In this document: piece after piece, positions 56,901-64,000 of the stretch
Numbering within the stretch: position 1 is the stretch's first letter
Layout of the letters: each line of letters begins with the position of its first letter
Assembly (NCBI GenBank): GCA_014925825.1
Contig: JACGCK010000092.1
Coordinates: forward strand, 62,001-126,000
Direction: 5' to 3'
DNA length: 64,000 nt
From: Pholiota molesta
Lineage: Eukaryota > Basidiomycota > Agaricomycetes > Agaricales > Strophariaceae
Translations under genes and position numbers: made by a program
The notes under the pieces: model-generated
The model's database searches: none
Told to the model about the DNA's origin: nothing
The model's input: the letters and a program-made list of their open reading frames with translations, nothing else

Positions 56901-58136
56901 CTCAACCTCCAATGATTTATCGCCTTCGACTGAGGCCCTGAGTTTGGACAATTCCTCCTCCATTTTTGCCAACGTTTCTTGGAGGGTGGATGTTTTCTTC
57001 TGCTCGTTTCGGTGCCTTTTCAGTAATTCCTCAAATTTGTCATCGTTGGAGTGCTGTCGCGCCGTTCAGAGTTCTCCTTCAATGGAACGAATTTGACCGG
57101 CTGTCTTACCGACGATGCCCCCGCATTGGTGACTTGCACATCCAGCTGGCGGGCGTTCCATACTTCCAGCTTTTCCGCCAGCTCGGCTTCACGTTCGGCG
57201 ACGGCAATTTCTCTTTTCTGCAAATTATGCTCTACATCCTTGAGACGAAGACTCTGGGAAAATGTTGCTGAGGTGTTAGATTGCTTTTCTCAAGAAAGCT
57301 ATGCGGCTCACCAATTCCTTGCTTTCCTTCCCTCTGCTGTGAAGGCTCTCAACTTTCCCCCCTTTCTTTGGCCAAAGTCGCGTCAAGCTCGAATGATTTT
57401 AACGAGAAAAGATCGCTCACATGCAGTGTATGAGCCGTTCGTTCATTCTGAAGGCCAACGTTGACCGGCTGCTTGCCCTTGCCCTTATTTACCGATTTTG
57501 ATTGGATGGTGTTGTCCTGGCTTGGCGGCATGCCTTTGTCCTCCTGCAGCGAACTCGATTGGGCCGACTGACGGTTTGTTATGGCGTAATTCTTTGCTGG
57601 GATTTTAATGGTAAGCCGAGCGGGTTCAGCCGTTGAACTGCGCTGAGGTGGGTTTGTTCGTAGAGCGACGGGTTCAGCCGTTGAACTGCGCTGAGGTGGG
57701 TTTGTTCGTAGAGCGATGGTGGGTTGAATGGCGTCGGTTGTGGAATTTCGCCTGAGCATCTTTGTTGGTCGAGAACTCAGGGATCCAGATACGTTTGCGG
57801 CGTCTGAAGGATCTGAAGGCCCCTATTACGCCGTAATTAGCAATTGGGGCGGCATCACGTCGATGGGCTACACACCTCAGTGCGGGGCCGTTTAGATGAA
57901 GTTGCTCTGCTGCTGCTGGTAGATTTTTTGATGGGGGCCTCTTCAGGTATACTGATAAGACTGGAGCTAGATCTAGAAAGAGGGGTTCTTCGAGGTCGAA
58001 GATGGTACTCGTGGCTGGACGTCCTCTGGATGGGCGTTGGGGTTGTACTGCTACTACGTGCAGTCATGTAATCTGCTTCGTCAACGGAAGAGCGTGCTGA
58101 ATCCGGGTCGGTGTCGGCATCTGAGTGTCGTTCCAT
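50930..58136 (-). CDS. Transposon accessory gene: long coiled-coil protein with KDZ-associated C-terminal domain
   Basis: About two dozen exons read 5' to 3' on the minus strand from about 58136. Order: a disordered Ser/Arg-rich start (SSLISIPEEAPIKKS); a 16-residue tandem repeat; many short coiled-coil exons (57.4-53.1 kb, such as KREIAVAEREAELAEKLEVW); an extremely acidic stretch (52.2-52.5 kb); then a folded C-terminal part MEDLAHYFVNGLQYIQKVLN, then YVCKKLRRLELPKRSEG, HLEKRLISRRAKLGQKARAN, WVWLDELLHHLGEEGMSSDE and KKLPWRAPVEEYLKMIDDQR, with the stop at 50930. That last part resembles the second gene of mushroom KDZ/Plavaka elements. Apparent stops between coiled-coil blocks vanish when GT-AG introns are removed. 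The start codon is uncertain. The coiled coil could drive self-assembly; its role in transposition is unknown. Confidence 0.7.
52215..52520 (-). repeat. Acidic-codon microsatellite in the accessory gene
   Basis: GAN-type trinucleotides (read as TCN on the plus strand) repeat for about 300 bp. They encode an almost pure Asp/Glu run with some Asn. Length variation by slippage is expected. Confidence 0.8.
54230..56280 (-). repeat. Tandem duplication of a ~870-bp four-exon coiled-coil module
   Basis: Exons encoding NELMKKEEEIRQLQASVTAK with LQISSEGTVAELQQQLE occur at 56.28, 55.41 and 54.54 kb, spaced by about 870 bp. Between them the exons MELERKKKDIHELE, MEQAELLKG and the short NSLSNCTAELKQERT exon repeat in the same order, introns included. 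Introns are nearly as similar as exons, so the duplication is recent. The third copy is partial. Confidence 0.9.
57621..57716 (-). repeat. Perfect 48-bp tandem duplication in coding sequence
   Basis: The 48-bp unit beginning CGGGTTCAGCCGTTGAACTG is repeated exactly once. It encodes two copies of the 16-residue unit ALRTNPPQRSSTAEPV in a disordered part of the accessory protein. Confidence 0.95.
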
Positions 58137-58345
58137 CTGGGAGTGTAGCTCCCGACGTAACGGGTTGGTTGATGGCACCGGAATTCCTCGAAATGTCGGT
58201 AAGTTGGAGACAAGTAATCGTACGTTCGACAGTGCCGCCCTTGTTTTCCCTTTGTCGCCAGATAAGCGGCGGCCAAGGGGGACAAAGGGGTTCTAGTGTT
58301 TGCGTTGGACGCCTGAGGCAAACAAATGAGCGCCCTAAGCATTGA

Positions 58346-61300
58346 TCAGGGGGCAATCAGGAGGAGAGCCAAGTGGGGAAAAGGAATGCGTGCAAATTAA
58401 AATTGAAAACCAGCGGCGTACTTCGGACGCACTTAGAAAAGACAGGGCCGGAGTCCATTGGCGCAATGCGAAAGCATAAGTTGGGCAGATAATTAAATTT
58501 GTCGGCAAAATTCGTTACATGGCCAACAATAACTGGAGACTGATAACTAAGGGTCCAAGCGTGGTTAGATAGTGGCGGCGTGTCCTCGAACAAAAGAAGA
58601 CATAGTCTAGGTCCAGATCGCAGCGAATGTAATGCAAGTAGCGGGAGAAGGAAGGAGCTGAAATTGACTCCAGTGAACTCATCAAGGAAAAATAAATCAT
58701 TACGCACCCATTATTTCGCATCCAAAGGAGTTCGGATGTCATTGATCATGACCAGTGGCTGGTGGAATTATCATGATCATGAGTGACTTCTAGGCAGGAG
58801 TGATGCGGCATTACCAGAGATTACCAGCTGATACCATGCCCATCACATGTTTCATGCTCTTCACGCCTGTCCGCCACGCGAGGTTGATGCGAAGTTAGAA
58901 TGCCCAGGAACAGCCTGACGATGAGCCTTCCCAACACGAGAACTGGCAGAATCGGGGCAAACTTGTATGCTTTGGATGAATAGCTTGGACCCGATGAAGC
59001 ACTGCAATATCAAAATTAGTGCTTTGCTCAAGACCAACGACTACGTAAGACCGTCTGAAATATAGTATCATAATGGATGAGAAGGACTTCAAGGGTGAGA
59101 TGAGGTCTCAGTACATTACTTATTGCGATTATATTTCGGGTAAGTAGGCGCGGCTGTCGGCGCTATGGCTAGAATCTTCATCAAGTAAAATAAGTATAAT
59201 GAAGTAGAAGAAAAAGAAAAAGGTATGAAGAACTTACAAGCAAGTTGCAAAAATCACTCAAACAACCGCTCAGCAATCAGATGCGCTGCCACCGAGGATC
59301 CCAGTTATATCCAAACACATTCATATATAAAAAGGACGCAAGAAGGCCAGGAAGCCCACAAAAGACAGACACAACATTATGTTGTGAATAATATTAACGA
59401 CCTTCGATGGCTTGTCAAATAAAGGCGCCGGGAGACGGAGCACGTCAGCGCTGCGTCGACATGGCGCGTACGAGTTGCAGTACGTCGGGCTTGAAAGAGC
59501 CCTCTCGAGGAGAAAGCGGAGATTGCAGACCAGTTTGAAGGTTCGAGTCGGGCGGAGATCTGGTGCGATGTATAAGCGGGTGCGAATACCACTCGTCGTC
59601 GAGGCGGATGTGGAAGAGGGGGGCCATGGGTCGGCATAGCGCTGACGCCGCAAGTAAGAGAGAATTAGTAACTTCACAAATTTCTCGTCTTCAGGCATCT
59701 GTCTGTCATTGCCCAGTCTCGAGCAGTGCCAATGTGCTCTCCGGCTCGTCAGCAGCAACACTGCATGTACCGCATATGGCCTGCCATCCCGTCGTAAAGC
59801 AGGTTCTCGCAGCTGCTAAAATTCCCGCGGAAGCGAGTATCAGAGCGGCGACTGCGACTGCTGTCAACGCATATGGAGGAGGGCTAGAGCAGCGAACGGG
59901 AGACAGATGCTGCGAGACAGCTGGGCTGAGGCGAACGCAGAGAGAATGGAATGCGGCGTATGGCAAATGAGACTACTTGAGGCAGTGGGGCTACCGTCGT
60001 CTCATCTCCTATCCCCTGTCTCGCCTATCCTCCGACTTGTCGCCCACGTCCTTCGCTCGTTCCAGTTCGTCGTCTCCTCCGTCGTTTTCATGGAGTTGTC
60101 TGGCCTCTGTTGATCGCATGCATGCGTTTGCGCTTAACTCGATGTGAGACGCGACGGATGCGGGCGCTAGCAGGTTTAGAGCGGGCGGCGAAAATGGAGT
60201 TGGCAGAGCGGTCAGACAAGTAAGACGCGTTGGGTTGGATGTCGAGAAGAAGGAAGGCGGATGACAGCATGGAAGAGCGCAGAGCCCGTTTTTTCGGAAA
60301 AGGAAAGACGGCGGATGGCACAAGCGGAAATGTGTGAGCATGACGATGGAAAGGCAGGTGGCTGATGCAGACAAGTTCAGTCGCCAAGTGAATGCGGGGG
60401 CGCAGCGGCAAATGCGGACGTTCGAGTTGGGCCATTCGGGCGGAGAAAGGCCGGTAGGCGCATGAGCGAGCGCAAAACCAAGGTTGATGCAGAGAAGGCT
60501 ATGCAACGTATTAAAATCAGCAGAGAGCTGACTTTGTCTAGGCAAAGGTTGCGCGATGACAACAGTTGTTCGTGCCGTGTTGAAGGATTACCTGCCTGCT
60601 CCTGCATCCCTAGAGTAGGGGGCAACGCAGCCGCTGCGAGCGTCATCCGTCACCCCGCATACCAGCGATGGGTTTGATGTCTGGAGGCTAGTCTTCAGTC
60701 TGCAGGCTCCTCGAGTTGACCCGGACGGCGCACTTTCGGGCAAGGGAGCAAACCATGCGATGTCCATGCCCTAAGCTTCCGGAATTTCCGCTGCAGCGAT
60801 CAGAGCCGCTTTAGCTGCCACACGCGAGGTGTGCGGGAGGGCGACAGTTAGTTGAAAACGGAGGAGATGCTTGTGAGATAGGATAGATATCAGAGAGGCG
60901 GGCGCAAGGCGGGCGCGTCTTTCAACATCAGCTCTAGGTTGGATTAGTCCCACGATAGTCATTGCGAAATTGGGGTCTTTAAGGATTTCTATAGGACGCT
61001 ATAGGGCAACTATAGGCGGTATCCGCCAGATTTACAGAACATAGGGATAAAGGGTCGACTGCGTCGCCTCAAACCTGGCTGGGTGATTTTTGTTCTTGTT
61101 CACGTTAGGATTGTGTATACACTGTAGAACTTTGTCACTATTCAATCAATATTACTTATATACATATCAAAAATTATAAGAAGCGAGGTTGTTATTTATT
61201 CATTGGTCGATGCTACAGAACCTCGTCTGCTGGGCAGCGACCGCGCCAGCCAGAACGCGCCGCTCGCCGTCGAGTTACTTGCGAGGCGATGGCATCGTCC

Positions 61301-61749
61301 GTCCTCTCGCCTGCCACCTCGCTCATCCGTGCCTCCAGCCTTCGATCGCTTTCGCAGCCCCCACCCGCACCCGATTGCCATCGTCCTTCGCAGCAACAGC
61401 GCCATCCGTCGTGCCCAGCCATTCTTGAGGCGATGCGCGTGCGGCTCGTGCGCGAGCCTGTCTGGTACGTCCCCAGAAGTCCGTGCCGCCGCCCCCACTG
61501 ACGAGATCTCTGCTCCCCTTCCCGCAGTGCACGCCGCCATCCAGGACGAACGACTCGTATAGGGAGGGGCTTAGGGTTTAGCACGAGAGTCGGCGGGTGC
61601 GCGTCAGGGGTCGGCAGGCGTCGAGAAGATAGGGAATCGGTGGGCGCAAGCGTGCGCGGGTGGTAAGCGGCGCGTTCGTGCCCTATCGTGCATGAGCTAA
61701 GTTCTGAGCTAACTACCCCGTCGTCAGCGATGCCTGCACACCGTCACCT
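58346..61749. other. Gene-poor region right of the transposon
   Basis: I see no gene. Frames at 59.4-60.7 kb and 61.2-61.6 kb are open in several phases because of GC-rich composition and carry no domain. TGATCATG motifs lie at about 58743-58783. The right end of the large transposon should lie near the start of this stretch but is not identified. Confidence 0.4.
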
Positions 61750-62700
61750 TGAGTTCGACGTACCATATAGGCGGTCTCGCGTCCTTGCGAGCCCGCTGTC
61801 TTCCGCATCGTACAACCCTACACATTCCATCCAACGTGCGGGTGGCCTGCTCCGTCGCTAGGTCTTGGAATCGCCGTCGAGATCGCAAAGTGTTGTCGAG
61901 GGCGAGTGCGAACGGCGGGTGTGGTACGGCGGGGCTCTGTCGACATCGACTTCGACTTGTTGCGAATCGTCGCACACGGCCGATGGGTTTGGCGGCTGCG
62001 AGCGCCGTTTGAGTTGGAGTGGCGAGGAGCGCTGGGGGGTCGAGGTAAGCACGGATGCAGCACAACGATAGGGAACTCACCTTGACCGCTAGCAATTAAG
62101 TAGCCTCCCGCGGCGCCGAACGATGGGCCTGGTGTTCAACGCGTCGTCGTCGAGCACTGCACTTCGCAGGGCGTCGACTCGGCGTCGTCGTGGATGGTGA
62201 GACCACGGTTCTGCGGCGGAAAATGTATCCTCGCCGGCGCAAGGTCAGATGCGGTCAGGTACCGTGCGTGCCCTGCGGTGCAAACGCGTCATCAGTTTGT
62301 GCTGCACGCCGTGGCAATGAGCTTGGACATACCGTATGTGCGCCCTCGTGTCCTGTCGAGCCCGGTGCCGTGTCACTCTGCCCATACCTCGCGATATTTG
62401 GCTGACGTCCTCGTCCCATGCCCTTCCATCCGATTGAATCGCCGTCGTCGTCGAGGGCGGGAAGAACGGCGGGGGTAGCAGCGGCGGGCCTCCGTCGTTG
62501 TCGTCTTCAGCTGCAATGTCGCTGCGAGTCGTGGTAGGCGGCCGACGGGATTGGAGGACACGAACACCGTTCGAGTTGGCGGCGAGACGCTGGGACAGCC
62601 GAGGTAAGCGTAGATTCAGAGGATTGAGAAGGAACTTACGACATTCGTGAGCTCGAGCCGCCCTGCGCGAGGTCCCAGCCCTGTCCCAGCCTAAGTACGA
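61740..62700 (-). repeat. Inverse pair of the 43.6-kb repeat family
   Basis: On the minus strand, landmarks matching those at 43673 and 43990 occur at 62041-62081 and 62599-62639. The first is preceded by TTCGGCGCCGCGGGAGGC, as in the forward copies. The two units share text such as CATACGGTATG / CATATAGGCGG and a CGCCGTCGTCGTCGAGGGCG / CGCCGTCGAG...GAGGGCG block. Confidence 0.55.
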
Positions 62701-63003
62701 GCTCAACGCGTTAACCGAGAAGGGCAAATGTATTAGTCATGGTTGATTCTGATTGGGGGGCGAGACTCTGATTTGTATCTATTTGTTTTTGGGCGGGAAT
62801 TGTCCAAGAATCCTAGACTCGCTAGCCAGTCACACTCGCGAGCTCTAGTCACAAAAGGTCACAGGAGCACATGACGAGAAGGGGGCGGTTGTCGAGTTTA
62901 ATCTCACAACTCACGTGTCTTTCACGTGTGCGTAGCCGGATGGGGACGAGCCTACAAGAATCCCTACATGAGAGCTCAACGCGTTGACCGAAAAAGGCAA
63001 GTG
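62698..63003. repeat. Direct repeat pair GAGCTCAACGCGTT
   Basis: GAGCTCAACGCGTTAACCGA (then GAAGGGCAAATG) at 62698 and GAGCTCAACGCGTTGACCGA (then AAAAGGCAAGTG) at 62972 are direct repeats about 274 bp apart. Confidence 0.7.
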
Positions 63004-63463
63004 CTTGAGATGTTTGGATATGTTTGCAAAGTTGAATTTCGACCGGGTGGGACCTAGCTTAACAGCCAGGTGATAATTGTCGAATATTGAATGAATATAA
63101 GTATCAGGCTGCCAGATGCCGCCCATCAACATGTTTAGACTGAATTTTGAATTTGACGCGTTGAATTTTCGAAAGGGCGTCATTTTGGGTACATATTTGG
63201 ACCACGCCAAATTTTTGCCAAATTTATCGCGGCATCTTCGACACCCTTTTCATCGCTGATCGCGTTAATGCATGGAAAGCTCGGTCGCTGTCAAGTCTTG
63301 ACTCTTGAGAAGGCTAGCTTCCGTCCACTAAGCAAACATCTGGAAAACTGAGTGTTGAGCCCTGACAACGCCTAAGGGATGCACATATATTTGAAAGCAA
63401 TGACTGAATATATCGATAGCAATAACAAGTAACAAAGTATGGTTCAAAGAAGACAATGCAAAG

Positions 63464-64000
63464 TTAGCGGTTAACGTCCTGAGCTGGAGAAGTGAAAGGC
63501 CTATAGATTATGCTCAACTCCATGTCTTCTATATGAAAACTGAAGTCTTGATTGTATGATTCATAATATGACTCTCGCAGATTTAGAATAAGTCGAGATC
63601 CGAAGATAACAGACAACGCAACGGGGAACAGAAAAATTGTGTGTTCTGTAGCATGCTGAGAAATGTCAGCAAAAGCCAATATGTTGTAAAGAATAAGAAA
63701 CATACGCTGAGGCTGGTCTGAATCATGGCTAGATGGAAAGCAACCAAATTCATGATGCAAGAAAAGGAGAAACTATTTTCAAATTTGGTGTCAGCCAAGG
63801 CCTTGGGCTCAGCAGCTACATAACAAATTGTGATGAGGAGAAGATAGGACTCACATTAAAGGGAAAATTATACTATCCCGGAGGAGTATATACAGCAAAG
63901 ATGTTTCCCGATTAGAGTTCCGATAATTTGAGAACATTTCACTTCCAAGCGCCCGATAATATTTGATTCCCAGTGACAAAGCGAGAGTGCAGATGAGGAA
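63464..64000 (-). CDS. 3' part of a DUF6533-like membrane protein (cut by the window edge)
   Basis: The last exon (minus) reads HTIFLFPVALSVIFGSRLIL then NLRESYYESYNQDFSF and stops at 63464. FGSRLxLNLRE at the end of a hydrophobic helix is typical of the multi-helix DUF6533 proteins common in mushrooms. An intron with GTATGT...CTACAG borders lies at about 63648-63708. Upstream, RETSLLYILLRDSIIFPLM ends at a GTGAGT donor (63849-63854) and runs to the window edge, matching the membrane part where such proteins have RDG-like motifs. The exon between (KFENSFSFSCIMNLVAFHLA) does not splice in frame with certainty. The function of the family is unknown. Confidence 0.5.

Noticed and set aside
57020..57100. 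Stop codon after SERRDSTPTM suggesting a broken coiled-coil gene
   Set aside because: An intron with a good GTAAGA donor (after NAGASS) and a GACAG acceptor removes it and continues with HSNDDKFEELL.
57357..57362. Apparent frameshift in a six-G run of the accessory gene
   Set aside because: A 60-nt intron (donor CAT|GTGAGC, acceptor CCAAAG) just upstream restores the frame and joins TAHTLH to KGGKVESLHS, so no frameshift is needed.
58431..58448. CACTTAGAAAAGACAGGG as an end of the Plavaka element, similar to the CACTGTGAAAAGTGTAGG end at 32739
   Set aside because: It points in the wrong direction for a right end, matches only in part, and has no partner or target duplication.
59412..60660. 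Overlapping frames on both strands right of the transposon
   Set aside because: Composition-driven frames with no conserved motif; no consistent splice model.
1..64000. CRISPR arrays, prokaryotic operons or Shine-Dalgarno sites
   Set aside because: The short repeats are irregular or head-to-tail without unique spacers, and all supported genes are intron-rich eukaryotic genes.

Overview
The window looks like nuclear DNA of a mushroom-forming basidiomycete (Agaricomycetes). The genes are broken by many short introns of about 45-70 bp. Several protein families are typical of that group: WD40 proteins with a C-terminal membrane helix, large composite amidohydrolases, a DUF6533-like membrane protein, and transposon-linked 2-oxoglutarate/iron dioxygenases. 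All calls come from reading the sequence by eye. Exon borders were chosen by splice signals plus reading-frame continuity, and family names rest on remembered motifs, not on searches.

Left part (1-11.5 kb): after about 4 kb without a supportable gene come three ordinary genes. An endonuclease IV/Apn1 gene (4201-6074, +, eleven exons including one of 8 nt) converges on a membrane-anchored two-domain amidohydrolase (6296-9905, -, thirteen exons). An F-box-like protein (10275-11402, -) follows.

Relic zone (12-23 kb): a cytochrome P450 remnant (12.2-13.3 kb), a palindrome-rich minisatellite (13.7-14.1 kb), a chimera of valyl-tRNA synthetase and RNA polymerase III second-largest-subunit fragments (14.9-16.0 kb), a tRNA-like SINE candidate (18.0 kb), and an SH3-protein fragment beside the 3' end of a phospholipid flippase gene (18.7-22.6 kb). 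Introns can still be seen in several fragments, so they look like DNA-level copies.

Middle (23.5-33.9 kb): a polymerase-beta-like nucleotidyltransferase-fold gene of unknown role (23545-25462, +), a WD40/membrane-helix gene (28992-30753, -) divergent from a small conserved hypothetical gene (31023-31824, +), and a 1178-bp non-autonomous inverted-repeat transposon (32739-33916) with a TCTA target duplication.

Right part (34-64 kb) is dominated by transposons. Two degenerate copies of a dioxygenase-coding element (about 34.1-35.5 and 44.8-46.5 kb) flank a much better preserved gene of the same broad fold (36372-38575, -), which keeps both iron-ligand motifs. An F-box/LRR-like gene lies at 41.8-42.9 kb. 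A large KDZ/Plavaka-type DNA transposon carries a transposase (46988-50713, +) and a convergent, many-exon coiled-coil accessory gene (50930-58136, -) whose exons include an almost exact tandem duplication of an ~870-bp four-exon module. The last 6 kb hold repeats and the truncated end of a DUF6533-like membrane protein gene.

Together the layout suggests a transposon-rich segment inserted next to housekeeping genes. Putative DNA-modifying dioxygenases sit beside a cut-and-paste transposon of the class with which such enzymes are known to be linked in mushrooms.
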